The notes beneath the pieces were generated by a model. The model made no database searches, was not told where the DNA came from, and was given only the letters and a program-made list of their open reading frames with translations. A stretch of 64,000 nt of DNA from Promerops cafer (taxonomy: Eukaryota; Chordata; Aves; Passeriformes; Nectariniidae), in assembly GCA_013398275.1 (NCBI GenBank), contig VZSE01005034.1, positions 246,524 through 310,523 of the forward strand. Reading direction: 5' to 3'. This document shows positions 9,901 through 22,739 of the stretch, piece after piece; within the stretch, counting starts at the first letter, position 1; each line of letters opens with the position of its first letter. The position numbers and the translations under genes were made by a program.

Positions 9901-12900
9901 GTAGCTATCCTTGATGGGGCAGCCTGGTGCTGAAAAAGAAGTCTGTTCTGGTGGCATAGTTTTTGAGGGGAGTGGCACAGTCCTGGGTCAAGGTCATAGT
10001 TAGGTGGGCCTTGGAGCTGAGCTGTCATTTTCTGTTTTGGACAGGAGCTTGAATAATGGTTAGTCTGAGTTTCATTAATGCCATGTAGCTTTCAGAATAT
10101 CTAAAGGGACTTGATATTGTGGTAGCTTAAGTAAAATGCTTGTGCTGAGTCACATCTTCTGTTTGTCCAAAAATAGAATTTCATGCAGTTGTGTGAAGGA
10201 TGATCATCAGTGTACCAGGCAGATGTTGAGGCTCATTACACTTTTCTCTGGATGTGCTACCTTAATCCTTTCTAATGTTATGTTAGAAGTTATGAAACAG
10301 TTCAGTCTTGCATGTACTCAGTGGCTTTGTATTGATTCTTCCATTTTATGTAGTTGTGATAATTCTGGAAGAGTGACCAGGGAGACTTTGGGATTAGCTC
10401 TTTGTATGTTGAAAGCTAGTTGCTGAGCAAACATGAGATTCTCAACTGAAATTGTTTTTGGAAGATACTCTGCATCTGCATTCAACAAGAGTGAGTCTGT
10501 TTGATGTTAAAATTCCTAGTGTAATAGCATTTGTAAATCAGTTGTAAATATTAGATGTCACAGCTGCAGAGTATTGTGACTGAAAGCAAGCTTTATCACA
10601 GAACCTAGTGCTATTCCAGAATATCACCAGAATTTTTCTTGTAGGGTTATTTTATTTGCACATGTAACTTTTCTGAATTTTCTAGTTAGAAGCCCCTGAA
10701 GGGGCCACACTTAAATTTTAGTTGTCTATACTTGTTTCTTTGTACTATAATACAGATAATGTGAAGGAAGAAGTATTAAAGTGAATTCCACAGCTTTTGT
10801 GCACTGTCTTGAATTGTTCAGTGGGATGGTTTTGTGTGATTAAAGATGAACGATACTAAAAATAAGTGGGGGTAACACTAGAAATTCTATTCTAGGTAGT
10901 ATTTGAAGAACTTACTAAGTTTTTGGAGGTCTGCTTAGTTTTTTATAGTATTACTGGAGGAGATGTGACAGATTGTTCAACAGTGTGCTTCTGTGGGTTT
11001 GTTAGTGATGATCCCTTTGGGGAATCCTCAGAAAGCATTTCGTTATATTAAGCGAAAGGGAATTGTGCTATTGTACCGTGTAAATCAAAGCACTGGCCAA
11101 GTGCTCCTGTTAGATCTTGGAATTTCAGTCTCTTTGCTGTGAATGCAGGTGCATGTGAGTGTTCTGAAATGTCATGAGGTGTTTTTCTAGGTGGGCTGTT
11201 AAACTAAAGCACACTTGATTATTTTCAACCATAAAGGAGTAACTTCTCTGATGTAAAACATAGGATCATGCTTAATAATGCTAAATATATTGATAATGAA
11301 AAGAAAATCCCTGTAAAGACAGATCTTTAGGTGTTATCCAGAAGAGTTTGCCAGCTGGGTCTGTGAAGCTTGAACAGTGTTATCAATTCAAATCCACTTT
11401 TCAACAGCTTTGGTGGGATAAATGTATGTGGAAGCCTGGAGTAAACAGTTCCATTAATTAAATTACTTAATTTACTCCTATGTTAATTTTTTCTGTTAAA
11501 ACCACAAAATTTAAATTAATTTTTAAATACTACTCTTCTATTGCCACATTTAGAAATGTCTAAAGTCTTTGGGCCTGCTGTACTTAGCTTTTATTTGTAT
11601 TACTGAAGTGCTTTTTCTGTCACGGGGTCAGCTGTATAGGCATTTTTGTGTTAGTTCTTGGGAAGGAGCTACAGTCCTCATTCCGTGTTTCTGTAATATT
11701 CTAGCGTGGATTGCAGATTAGGGAGGGATGGTGGTAACTGGCAGGGACACTTGGCCTCACAATAAAGCTTTGTATTCCCTGGTTTGAAGGAAAGGCATTA
11801 GAATTTCAAACCTGACAGTGACTTCTCGAGCTGAGTGACAAGCCTGAGGGGGTTTGCATGCAAAGAATATAATTTACTACTTTATGTTGAAGTATATTTA
11901 ACATTTCTAGAGCTGTCTCTAGAAAGTTGAAAAAATAACTCTTGAAATCAATCTAATAAATACTAAACCAGTAAGCACATTTATTTCAGTTGGAAATTTG
12001 AGAACTGATGCGTGTTTAAATTCTGCAGTTTGGTTCATGATGATGTTGCAAATACAAAGATAACTGCACACTGGCTTGGCTTCTAGCTGCTTGCAGTAGC
12101 TGATTTTAGATCTGAGAACTTTAGTTTTATCTTCTTGTATTAATAGATTTTTTCTAAATAACAGAGCCTGTACACCTGTTTCAAATGATGCTCTGTCAGA
12201 AGCTGATAAAAATAATTTTCGTTCTGAAATTACTACTCTCTGAATTTATTTTAGATGTACATGTTCTAGATAACACAGATTGTATATTTCTGAAACAGCA
12301 CTCCAAAGTATTTCAGAAGTAGACAAATACATATTTTAAACTGTTTTGGAAACAAATTACATAGGAAGCAAATCACTGAACTGCAGAATGCAAATTTCTG
12401 CAGTTAGTGTTTATTGTGGAAACCTGTTCAGATGTTGAGGAATAAAGGGATACAAATTGTGCTTCTATTATGTGATTTGAGCCCCTAATCAAGATAAATT
12501 GTAGGAACTCTTAGCTTTACTCTCTCTAAAGTAACTTCAGAGAACTAAATTACTTCAATAAAAATTGAGAAGGAATGTATTAATAACTCCTTTCTTCAAA
12601 CAGGAAACCACTCCCAACCCCCAACCTGCAGAAGAGGAGAAAACAGAGCCAGCACCTAGTCAGGAGGTTGCCAGCCCTGAACAGTATATTAAACATCCAC
12701 TACAGAACAGGTAAATGGTACAGAAACTGACTGTAGTTTTGCCAGGGGTAGAAAAATGCCTGTGGCTTTGCAGCTCTTGTTGACCTTATATTCTCTAGCA
12801 GTATTTTAGGAGTTCTCAGGTTTTTTTGGTAGGATTTTTGCAGTGAGGTTGCAGAGTAAGGAGAATCTGATCCAGATGTTAATATTCAGAGTCTTCTTCA

Positions 12901-15900
12901 GATAGTGCAGTTACAGAAGCTGAAAATCTCTGCAAGTTTTCAAAATGCAGCCAGGTACTTTGAAAGAGCATGACTCTGCTTTTAGTTGGAGGCAAGCAGA
13001 GCTTTTGTTGCTTTTGTCTGGTGTATTTTAAGAGGCTGACACTGAGGTGAAGCTTCTGCCCACTAGAACTGGAAAACCTTGCATTCTGCCTTGTACTTGG
13101 GTGAATTAAGGTGCCAGTGGTAAAAACTTGTAGTTAAAATTATACTTCAAAGTTAGTGAAAAATTCAAGCCCTGTTACAGCTTCAAAAAGACGAGCTTGG
13201 AAGTAATTTTCTCCAAGTGAGCTGGCAACTTACTGTGGAATGTTCAGTACTTATTGTTGGCAGGTACCTTTTACCAAGTGATACCTTACTCTTTTTCTAA
13301 GTGAGCAAGTGTGGAAAACAATGCTTCCACACTTGGAAGCAAGGGTGTATTCACACACACATGCTATCCTGCATATGTTGCATTTTCCTTGTCTTTCAGC
13401 TTCCATCCTCCTTCTCTTTCTTCTAAACACCTTGATTAAATTGATGGAGACACTTCTTTACAAGTGTTAGTGAGGCTATTACTGGAAGGGAGTAAACTTT
13501 TAAAACTAGGTTTGAAATGTCAGGAAGGGTCTCAGAACAATAGATTGACACCTAGTGACTTAAAGCTCTCTGCTGAGAGGAGATAAATCTAGTCCAGTGC
13601 TAACCTGAGTTACTTCAACACTACTGAAATTATCAGAGTGGAAAAAAAACCCCAACTGTTTAATTAAATGCCTCATTAGGTGTCCTCTTCCAGCATTTTA
13701 AATTGCTGCAATGATGCTCTTTAGATTCAGAAAGAGCATCTTTGTTTGAAAGGTTCAATTTTGTCTTGATATTTGTACTCAGCAGAGATTATTTTTTTCA
13801 TTTAGTCTCGTCTTTATATATGCTAATTTTAAAACTTGAAACAATCAATTTGTGGGGATTTGAGGTGGTTGCCATTAGTAAGCTTAATGCAGCTTCCATT
13901 TCAAAATTTATGCTTTCCTAGTATGTGAGTTCATGGGAAGCTTTCATGTCATACATAGCTTTAGAGTGATATAATTTGCTTATGTAACCTTTACAAGGAA
14001 ATTACTGGCCAGGGAGCTCATTTTGAATAGTTGTTGTTTTAGACCATAATCGGTTGTTTGTGGTAGGGGATTGCAGTTTAGCAGTGACAGCAAGGAGAAA
14101 CATCTGAGGTTGGGAGTCTTGAAAGAATTCCAAAACTATTTAAAATATTTACCTAATGGATTGATAAAGTCTGCCAGGATTCTTGTAATGAAAGCACAAA
14201 CATTATTGGTCTGTAAAGAATTGATCATGTAGCTTATTGATGAAAACTGACCTCCATGCTCATAATATTTTAAGGTTTGCAATTAGTTTGAATATAACAA
14301 TAGAAATAATTATTTTTTTAGTGTACTTTAATTTCTAGATGTTTTTGTTTTGTTCTCCTTTAGATGGGCACTCTGGTTTTTTAAAAATGACAAGAGCAAA
14401 ACTTGGCAAGCAAATCTTCGTCTTATCTCAAAGTTTGATACTGTTGAAGATTTTTGGGCGTAAGTAAAGATTTTTCAATCTGTATGATAAGCTTTGCCAA
14501 CAAACCCCAAAATTATATCCAAGTCAAAAAACCCATAAAGTACTCCATTAACTGCAAATTTCTTGTGTGTAATCTGAAATATTTGCAAAGTTGAAGGTGA
14601 AGTCTGTTGATGAAATTGTGAATGGAGTTCTTCATCCTTTAAATACACATTGTCTTGCTGAAACGCTGGAACACTGCTTATATTCATGTGTACATGACAG
14701 ACATGTAGGACATTTAATTTGTGCAGTAGCTGTCTTATAATAACATGAACCTGTAAATTCTGGTGGCCAACTGACTGACACTTTCATGGCCCCACATTTT
14801 CCTCCTTGATTAAATTGACCACTGGTTCATGTCACACGGTCAAGAGTGCCTGAATCTGGAGCGTAGTAGTTGAGATTCATGCAGATTAATGGCATCCTTC
14901 AAAAAAATTCATTAGAGGTTACAGAAGAAATTACCTTCATTCTAAGTTGAAGGTCTTTGAGAGTGGTTAGGTTCCAACAGCAATAAAAAGCCTTTGAAGG
15001 TGGGCCTGTGCTTTCCAATTCTGTAAGAATTTTGTGCCTTAAAACAATGCTTAGTTTCTAATCCTGCTTTTTTCCTTCCAATAGTTTATACAACCATATC
15101 CAGCTGTCTAGTAATTTAATGCCTGGTTGTGACTACTCACTCTTTAAGGTAGGCTTGCTAACATTTTTTCTTTAGTCAAGGATGTTGATGGATGGTTTCC
15201 TGACTAAGCAAGACACTGTCCAAATGTTTCACTTAAGACATTTAGGAATGTGGTTGGGAATGTCATAAAGCTGTGAATTTTTTTGAGGAAGTCCCAAACA
15301 TGTGCTGTCTGAAAATCAGGTTGTCACTACTTCTGAAGTTGCAAGTACTTGCTTTAACACATACCACAAACAGTAGATTTTAATCTGTGACTGTATCGGT
15401 CTTTGTTCTACGTTTGAGATGTTTGTGCAAACAATTAAGTGTAAATTTTTCTAATATGAAAGGTTTTCCAGCTCTGTCACTTGATGTGAAAGTTAAATGT
15501 CTGTGGGAGGCAGCAATGTTGCCCAGTATTCCTGAGGGGCAATTCCTGAGGGGCACTACTGGTGAGATGCACAGTACTTCTATTAATTTTTATACTACCT
15601 GGTAAATGCTGTATTACTTAAGCATGAAATAGAAAAGTGCACCCAACATGGACAATTAGAACATGGCTGAGGAAGTGTCCAGACTAGTGACTAGGAAATG
15701 CTGATGGGAAAGTGTACATGGAATCATGCCTCAGCTGCAGTGGAGATCTGAATTGGGGCTCTAAGTTAGAAGCACAACCAAGAGGTTAGGATTTATCATG
15801 CAGCTTCCTTTCTGGATTCCAGTACCTAAATAGTCCCTGAAGTGCTGGTGCCTGTTTCCTCCTTGGCTCATAAAATGTAGCCACAGGCTGGGGCTTCTCA

Positions 15901-18900
15901 GCAGACTGTGTGCACTGTTTGTAGACCCAGCATGGGTCTTACCTATTGAAGAGGTGATGCTGCTTGGGTTTGGAAAGGTAATGGTATTTCTAGGTGACTG
16001 GGAAACATTACTAGAATTTTAAGAAGCTATAGGCCCTTCAGAAATTAGGATATCTATGGATAATGCTTGTATTTTTTGCATCAGTCCTTAATTTGTGTTT
16101 TAAGTTTGTGTATCTGTTCTGTGTTTGCTTGTCATCAAGCAGTAATAATTATATAACTTCATGGAACAGGTATAGAATTGGCACCTCTTTCAGGCTTCTG
16201 GGCAATCTCTTAATGCTGTCCTTCAGTTGTGACCTCTTAAGAGGTCCTCTTAAAGGTGGTGAAGTAGTTTAAGCTCTGCAGCTGCCAGTGAGGGTGTTAT
16301 ATTTAAAGTGAGATGACACCACTGCATCCTGCATGTTGAACACTTAGTTTTCAGCCATAAGTTCTGTAGTGCAATTCCTAGTGGACAGTTCTTAACAGAA
16401 TTCCTCTGTCTAGAAAATTACTTACTTTTTAAATGACTTTCTGAATTTCAGCATAGCTGGTTGATATGGGAGCAGTAGCTGGCTGCTTTGCTGTATCAGC
16501 ACATGCAGGATCATTTAATTCGGTGCAGGGCCACTGGTAAAATGTAAATCAGATCTTGCTTTGAAAGGGTATCTTGATTTTTTTTTTTTTTTTTTTTTTT
16601 CCCCCCCCCCAGCAATGAAAACTCTTATCACAACTTGTGTGTGAAGGAAGTTGTTGAGAGAGACTGCTGAAGGTGTCTGCTTCAGTGAAATAATCTGTAT
16701 GCATGAGTGAAGCACTTGGCTGATCTTGCACTGAGTGCAAGACATAAAATAAGGACTCAAGATTTGCAGCTACATTCTGATTTCATGCAGGGCAAAGCAG
16801 GCAGTTCTTTGCCTTTTGCCTCAAGATTTTTTTTAATGTAATACGTAGCTAAGACTTTCGCCTGGACTGTGATGCTTCTGTAGAACTAAAAATTCATTAG
16901 AGTGTGCACTGGTTTTTTTGGAAGTTTGGTGTTGGTGTGGGACATTTTGAAGTGGGATATTGGTGTCCAGTATTTCTGGACATTCTGGTACGTGTCTTAA
17001 ACTGTACTACTTTCTTAACTTAGTGTTACAGTTATTACTGACCTTTTGGTGGCTCTTTAGGAAAAATAGACATGGAGTCTGATTTAGCTTGTGACCTTTC
17101 TTTGCAGGATGGGATTGAACCCATGTGGGAAGATGAAAAAAACAAGCGAGGAGGCCGATGGCTAATTACACTAAACAAGCAGCAGAGACGAAGTGACCTT
17201 GATCGCTTCTGGCTAGAGACAGTAAGCACCAGTGCCAGCTGAGGAGTCTTATGTTTGTGTGAAAATATATTTAACTGATTTGATGTTTGTGTGCTACACT
17301 ATTGTAACTTCTTGGCAGCAGAGTATCCTGTAGGGTTTCATTGACAGGCTGTACTTGAAACATGTTTTTTCAATAGTGATCCTTCATGTGGGTGTATTCT
17401 GTCTTAATACTTCCTTGCAACAGCTAGCAACAGGGAGAATTCTGCAGGACAGATTAAGCTTTTCCCATGTAATGTACAGAACATTACTGTTGAACTACTG
17501 TGGAAAATAATACATTGTCTTGAGTGCAACTTGCTGATTCAATTGATAAAAAAATTTGTTTTACAAATACTTTTTAAAAAGTGAATAGTTTTCAGGTTTT
17601 GGCTTTGGGACTTTCAGATTTTTTTTTCTTTCCGTATTTATCTTAATGCTGGGATAGGCAATAATAGCACATGCATCCTGTATATACACCATAAAAATAC
17701 TTTTTTTTCCCATTGCTCTTATCTATTTGGAATAGAATTGAATAGTAAATATATTTCTAGTATGGATTGGAGTAAATGTATTACAGAAGAGTGTGTTGTC
17801 TAGAAACTGACTCAGAATAGCCTAAGACAGTCTAGTGCAATCTAGAATTTAGGGACATGGACTGCAGACAGGACAATGCACAGCCGTCTTGGCAAACCTC
17901 TCATCTTTTGTCCTTGTTTTTGTGAGAGGCAACGAGTATTGCACCCATTTGAAAGGGAGAAACGGCCTTCAGAATCAAAGCAGAGGTGTCCAAAATGTCA
18001 GAACTTTCAGGATCTTTGTAGTCACTGTAGTAGTGATTTGAAAAGAGCATTACAGTACTGGGCAGTGTGCAAATTGCACGTGAGCAAATGAACATCCTGC
18101 TGCATGTGCTTGGCCTAATGCATGTGTGAGTCCTGACTGCTAATAGCCATGACATATGGCTTGGAAACATGTAGATGGACTGTGTAAACTGAAGGCTAGA
18201 GGGCCCTGCTTTTTGCTTAGCAGTGAGCAATGGCACAGAGCCTAAATACCCAGGTGACTGTGATATGTGCCCTAAAACAACCTTGTCACTTCTAATTCCA
18301 GTAATTACGTGCAACCAATTTTCTGCAATAGAAATCAAAGCCTTTGTAACTCCCCTTTGGAACAAATTTTTATTATAATATAATGATTTTAACTGTAAAC
18401 TTCATTTGATAAGACATTTTTCCCTCTTGTGCACACTCATGCAAAATGTACCTGAGTAGTGTTTATTGAGCATGGTAGTCATCTTTGTTTGTGAACTAAG
18501 ACAGTTGTTTGATATTTTGCATGTTTGTTTGTGGTTTGATCTTAACCATTTATGGCTTGAATCACTCAGTGAGTGTGTGCAGCCTGCACTTGGGTGTAAC
18601 ATTTAAAGCATGTCTAGTTACACCTGATTTATTCATTAGCGCACTCTGTCCTTTTTGTATTTCCTCGAGTAAGCCAGCCCTTGTGGGTCTGATGGGTACT
18701 GGAAGACTTGCTTTGTTTGAGAAGTTGCAAACATGTTGAATTTCCAAATGTTATAAGTGATACCAGAAAATCAGCATAACAGCAGTGTATTTAATGTACT
18801 GTGGAAGTGAACGAAACAAGTGTCCATTTACAGATTCAGCGTGCAGAAAGATTTTTTTTTTAATTCAGCATAGTCTAGGTGAATCTGTCTCAAGCATGAG

Positions 18901-21841
18901 AAACCATTAGTTTTGAATATCAGGATTGCTTGTTTTACAGTTTGCAAGCTGAAGATTTTAAATACTGCTTTCACAGTTAGCATGTTGCACGGGGCTGTGA
19001 CCCTGCTCAGTCTGATGTTCCTGGCCAATTCCAAGCTTCACTGCTGGAAACATGGGAGGAACAATCTTGTGATACTTGTGCACCTGCATTGGTGCATTTT
19101 ATTAAACCCTGCTTGGGATCATTAATGCCCGCTTTAGAGTTGATGGAAACGCTGAAGCTTCCTGTGTTGATGGGAAGTAACATTTCATTGGATAGCACTT
19201 ACCATCTGGCTGCAGTCAGATTTACCTCTGAACTGATAGACTTCAGATTGAAATTAAACCTTATGTACCTGATGTGGTGCAAATAGTCCTTAACAGGTTC
19301 TTCCTAGATAATGGATGGGAACACCTACAATTTCAGATTGGTCCATCTGTGTTAAGTGTACTGTAGAAAGAAGAACACAGTGCTTTAATTCTTCCTTTGT
19401 TTTGGATTGGGAGGATGGGGTGGAAGGCACCCCTGTGGAAATGATCAGCTGTGTCAGAACTTGCAGCAGGTGGCAGAGGAGGAGGAATGGCAAATTCAGA
19501 ATAGAAGGAAGATGCCCTACTAGAATATGTTCACTTGTAATATTTGGAACTTCAAGAAGACACTGCAATAAATAGAAAGTGATTGTTGTATGGCAAGTGG
19601 CTGTAGGCAGTAAAATGTGTTCCTTAGTCCTTGTGTACACTGAGTGCTTGCCTACAGAACAGGATTCTGACGCTGAACTGCTTTCTCTTTCACAGCTGCT
19701 GTGCCTTATTGGGGAGTCATTCGATGACTACAGTGATGATGTGTGTGGTGCTGTTGTTAATGTTAGAACTAAGGGTGATAAAATAGCAATATGGACAACT
19801 GAATGTGAAAACAGGGATGCTGTTACGCATATAGGGTAAGTAACGTGATCGGTGCCTCGACTGCATGAAGTGTAACCGTGCATGTAAAGCCAGTTAGCCT
19901 GATAGAGGAGGCATTTCAGGCAAGTGGAGCCTGTGCAGAGCTGTATCCCAAGCTTAAGTAACTGTGCCAAATTGTGTTCAATTCTTCATTTCTAAACTAC
20001 AGTGAAGGTAGTGCAGCAGTACAGAGTAGTTGTACATGCCCATACATAAATCTTGGAAAAAATTCCCATTTCACAATGAGGCATTGTGATTAACAACTGT
20101 AGGTAATGTGCAATCTGTTCCAGCCTGCCAATTTGTAAATGTGGGTAGTCAGTAAGAGTAGAGCATTGATGAGGATTTTTTTTTTTCCAGGACAGTGATG
20201 CTTACAAATAAGATAGGAAAGGAAAGGTGCTGCAAGTCTTAAGCACAGAAGGATGTACTTAAATTTGGGGGGGGGGGGGGAAAAAGGCTGTACAGTGATG
20301 TGCTGTGATACTCTACAGGTGTATTCCTACATTTTTCCTCTGTTTAAGTACAGATAAAGCAATGCTGAGGATTCATGGGTTATTTGACCTGTGTAATAGC
20401 ATGCTGTAGTCTTTAAGTAAGCAACTCAGATGATGAGTCTGTGGTGTGGAAAATGCATGTTGTGCTCTAGTGTGTAGCAGGTATTACTAATTACACAGTT
20501 ACTATTTATACAATTATGTGATTACAATTACTAATTACTCAAGTATTTATTGGATTCTGTAGTACTGATGCTTCAGAATAACTTGCTATTAAATTTGTCA
20601 TTTAGGCCATTTACCTTATGCAAACCTATGAAAATCTTTATCTTCCTGGCTTAGTGCATCTGTCTTAAGCCAAACTTGACCTGTCAGGCATAGCAGCTTC
20701 CTTTTTTCACTACCTGATGACTCTTTTGACATATGCCTTTTTTGGGCATTTAAGAATCTGTGTCTGCCTTCTACTAACAATTTTATTACACAATCATGTT
20801 TTCAGGCTTCAATGGTAAGTGTTTAATAATAAACAAGCAAAACTATGGTATTCATCTTCTGCTACCAGAATGTTGCAATAAACCTAGTAGGCATCAGACA
20901 GCATTTTAGAATGGTATTAACCATTAACTAAGGAGTTGACTGCTTTAGAGAACTGCGAGAAAGTTAAGGTTTTTGCAGACTGACACAAGGACCAAGGTAA
21001 GTTATGTTGCCTGCTGGCTCCCATATTACCCTAACTCCAGACAAGAGTGGCCATTAGTGACTTGCATCTCACTCTGTGCTAAGCAGCACTGTGTGTGTGT
21101 GTGTGTGTGTTTGTGTCTAAGGCAGGTACTGCTGCTTCTTTCTCTTAAGACATAAGATCCAAGCTGGTTTTTCATAAAGCTTCTGTTGGGTAAGGTGCCT
21201 GTGACCAGGTCTGGGGGCGTCTCCTTTCTATCAGTAGTTAAAGGAAAGACAGCAACTCTTTGCAGCCACAGTGTTTGGGGTGATTAAAACTAAGTGTTCC
21301 AGGCAGAGAATTGCTGTTTTCTTTGGTTCAGGTGACTTTATCATCTCGGTAGCTCTGGAATCGTGAACCATGAGTTCTTCATAGCTGTTTTGTTTTCTGT
21401 GTGGAAATACAGCTTTCTGGTATTTTTGATACTCACATGAATGCAGTATAGAGTCCCTGCATTTTGCATTTATTTAGACCTCTTAATTATTTTTTGTAAG
21501 AGCTTGTCCTATTATGTGTTAAGTCATTTTACAAAACTGTAAGTGGGTTTTAGATGCAATACACTAGAAGAATCGTATTTCAAGTCCTTTATTCCTATCT
21601 GAGAAAATGTTTCTAAATAGGCAACTTTTTTTTTTATGGTGTCCACAAATCTTAAAAGCAGGTGTCCTGAGACTAATTCCTTCCTAAGGACTTTGCTTAA
21701 ACTGTTTTATTTCTTTTCCTCTCCAGGAGAGTATACAAGGAAAGATTAGGACTTCCTCCAAAGATAGTGATTGGTTATCAGTCCCATGCAGACACAGCTA
21801 CTAAGAGCGGCTCCACCACTAAAAATAGGTTTGTTGTTTAA
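3901..21841 (+). CDS. EIF4E: EIF4E, eukaryotic translation initiation factor 4E (gene-level entry, seven coding exons)
   Basis: Joined exons 3901-3918, 12604-12710, 14364-14459, 15085-15148, 17108-17221, 19696-19835 and 21727-21841 total 654 nt and encode 217 residues, the same length as human eIF4E. All introns are GT-AG. The protein binds the mRNA 5' cap in the cytoplasm as part of eIF4F, with eIF4G and eIF4A, and is restrained by 4E-BPs. Cap-stacking Trp56 and Trp102, Glu103 and Trp166 are present, as are the phosphate-binding Arg157, Lys159 and Lys162. The dorsal eIF4G/4E-BP contacts Val69 and Trp73 and the MNK site Ser209 are also present. Differences from human are mainly in the flexible N-terminus encoded by exon 2. 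Nothing is broken or truncated. The ATG has a strong context (A at -3, G at +4) and no in-frame upstream ATG. Confidence 0.98.
3919..12603 (+). other. EIF4E: EIF4E intron 1
   Basis: About 8.7 kb, GT-AG. It begins inside the CpG island, has a long T tract at 4392-4409, and is otherwise AT-rich. I see no embedded gene, no convincing snoRNA and no clear transposon. Open frames inside it, such as 9596-9808 and 10136-10426, have no recognisable product. Confidence 0.85.
12604..12710 (+). CDS. EIF4E: EIF4E exon 2
   Basis: Encodes residues 7 to 41 and the first two bases of codon 42: the variable acidic and proline-rich N-terminal tail followed by the conserved HPLQNR. The acceptor is pyrimidine-rich and ends AAACAG; the donor is GTAAAT. 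This flexible region differs most between vertebrate eIF4E proteins. Confidence 0.97.
12711..14363 (+). other. EIF4E: EIF4E intron 2
   Basis: 1.65 kb, AT-rich. No feature seen beyond short homopolymers. Confidence 0.85.
14364..14459 (+). CDS. EIF4E: EIF4E exon 3
   Basis: Completes Arg42 and encodes residues 43 to 73 plus two bases of codon 74. It contains WALWFF, cap-stacking Trp56, and the dorsal VEDFW motif (Val69 and Trp73), which contacts the YxxxxL-phi helix of eIF4G and 4E-BPs. Acceptor TTTAG, donor GTAAGT. Confidence 0.98.
14460..15084 (+). other. EIF4E: EIF4E intron 3
   Basis: 625 bp, the shortest intron of the gene. A 70-codon antisense open frame at 14475-14687 has no recognisable product. 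Confidence 0.85.
15085..15148 (+). CDS. EIF4E: EIF4E exon 4
   Basis: 64 bp completing Ala74 and encoding residues 75 to 95 (LYNHIQLSSNLMPGCDYSLFK). It ends in phase 0 at a GTAGGC donor. The sequence is that of the conserved eIF4E core. Confidence 0.98.
15528..15555 (+). repeat. Perfect 14-bp tandem duplication
   Basis: ATTCCTGAGGGGCA occurs twice in direct succession within intron 4. Probably a recent slippage duplication; could be length-polymorphic. Confidence 0.9.
16578..16610 (+). repeat. T23-C10 homopyrimidine tract
   Basis: An uninterrupted run of 23 T directly followed by 10 C, within intron 4. Its exact length is likely uncertain in the assembly. Confidence 0.9.
17108..17221 (+). 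CDS. EIF4E: EIF4E exon 5
   Basis: 38 codons, phase 0 at both ends, residues 96 to 133. Contains PMWEDEKNKRGGRW with cap-binding Trp102 and Glu103, and the LNKQQRRSDLDRFWLET helix that contributes to the dorsal eIF4G/4E-BP surface. Acceptor GCAG, donor GTAAGC. Confidence 0.98.
17222..19695 (+). other. EIF4E: EIF4E intron 5
   Basis: About 2.5 kb. A 154-codon antisense open frame (17901-18365) and others show no recognisable domain. I treat them as chance. No repeat element identified. Confidence 0.85.
19696..19835 (+). CDS. EIF4E: EIF4E exon 6
   Basis: Encodes residues 134 to 179 plus two bases of Gly180. Contains LLCLIGESFDDYSDDVCG, the cap-phosphate contacts Arg157, Lys159 and Lys162, and Trp166, which contacts the N7-methyl group of the cap. 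The donor is GTAAGT. Residue 158 is Thr, in a position where vertebrate sequences vary. Confidence 0.98.
20267..20280 (+). repeat. G14 homopolymer
   Basis: Fourteen consecutive G followed by five A inside intron 6. Length is probably unreliable in the assembly. Confidence 0.9.
21091..21110 (+). repeat. (GT)10 microsatellite
   Basis: Ten perfect GT units in intron 6, a plausible length-polymorphic marker. Confidence 0.9.
21727..21841 (+). CDS. EIF4E: EIF4E exon 7, coding part
   Basis: Completes Gly180 and encodes residues 181 to 217, ending KNRFVV and TAA at 21839-21841. Contains the Ser209 MNK phosphorylation site in the GSTTKNRFVV tail and Lys206 in the loop over the cap tail. The exon continues into the 3' UTR. 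Confidence 0.98.
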
Positions 21842-22440
21842 GACGACACCTTCTGAGTATTCTTTCATAGGAGACTGCGTCAAGCAATCGAGATTGGGAG
21901 CTGAACCAAAGCCTCTTCAAAAGCAGAGTGGACTACATTTAAATTTGATTTCCATCTAAATGTTGCTAAGATTTGTGAGAAGTCTCATTCGCCTTTGTCT
22001 TGTACTTCTATGTTCAGTTTTTCTATTTTGGCTGAAGTAACCGTTACCAATCGGAATTTTAGTACACTTAACCCCCCCAAATCCATAAGTGTGTTTCTGG
22101 CCCACTCTGTAATAGCTTGGTAGAAACATTACTATTGCAAAAAATAATTTGTTTATCCACAGTATTCAGAAAAGAAGTTGCATTTCTGTACCTGCAGGAA
22201 ATTACTCTGTTTTACATTTGCATTGTATGCAGTAAGATTTTGCTGGTTTGGAAAAGAGTATGGTGCATACAGTTTTCTAGCAATTTTTTTATACAGCATC
22301 ATCTTTGCTGTAACCTCTGCTGATGGCTGCTAGATTAATTTATTTGTTTTCCCTATTTGATAACATTAGTGATATTTTGAATTCAGTTGTTTTTGCTCAT
22401 GTAACATTTGGTGAAGAATCTGGGAGTATGACAAAGGTGG

Positions 22441-22446
22441 AATAAA
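22441..22446 (+). promoter_or_regulatory. EIF4E: Proximal poly(A) signal of EIF4E
   Basis: AATAAA, followed within 30 to 50 nt by GT- and T-rich sequence (GGTAATTTTTTGGTTTTTTG) suited to a CstF-binding downstream element. Would give a 3' UTR of about 620 nt. Confidence 0.65.
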
Positions 22447-22739
22447 CATGAATTTTGTGCATTCTTTGGTAATTTTTTGGTTTTTTGTAACATCAAAGCT
22501 TTGCTACGGATTTATGCATTTCAGTCAAATCAGTGATCTTTTTGTGTGATTTCCTGAACATAAATGTGGATTTTTTTTTAATGTAACACCATAATTTACA
22601 TTCCTTACTAGAAATAGTATGTCTGTTTTTGTATCTTATGCTGTATTTTAACACTTTGTATTACTTAGGTTATTTTGCTTTGGTTAAAATGGCTCAAGTA
22701 GAAAAGCGGTCCCATTCATACTAAGACAGTGTACAAAAC

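Larger units (their letters stand above)
15149..17107 (+). other. EIF4E: EIF4E intron 4
   Basis: About 2 kb. Holds a 14-bp tandem duplication at 15528-15555 and a T23-C10 tract at 16578-16610. No gene or transposon recognised. Confidence 0.85.
19836..21726 (+). other. EIF4E: EIF4E intron 6
   Basis: 1.9 kb. Contains a G14 run followed by A5 at 20267-20285 and a (GT)10 microsatellite at 21091-21110. No gene recognised. Confidence 0.85.

Noticed and set aside
12037..12103. Box C/D snoRNA-like pair (ATGATGA at 12037 and CTGA at 12100) in EIF4E intron 1
   Set aside because: The flanks do not form the terminal stem such a snoRNA needs, and no family is recognised.
17901..18365. 154-codon antisense open frame in EIF4E intron 5
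   Set aside because: No recognisable domain. It lies wholly within an intron, and the length is compatible with chance.
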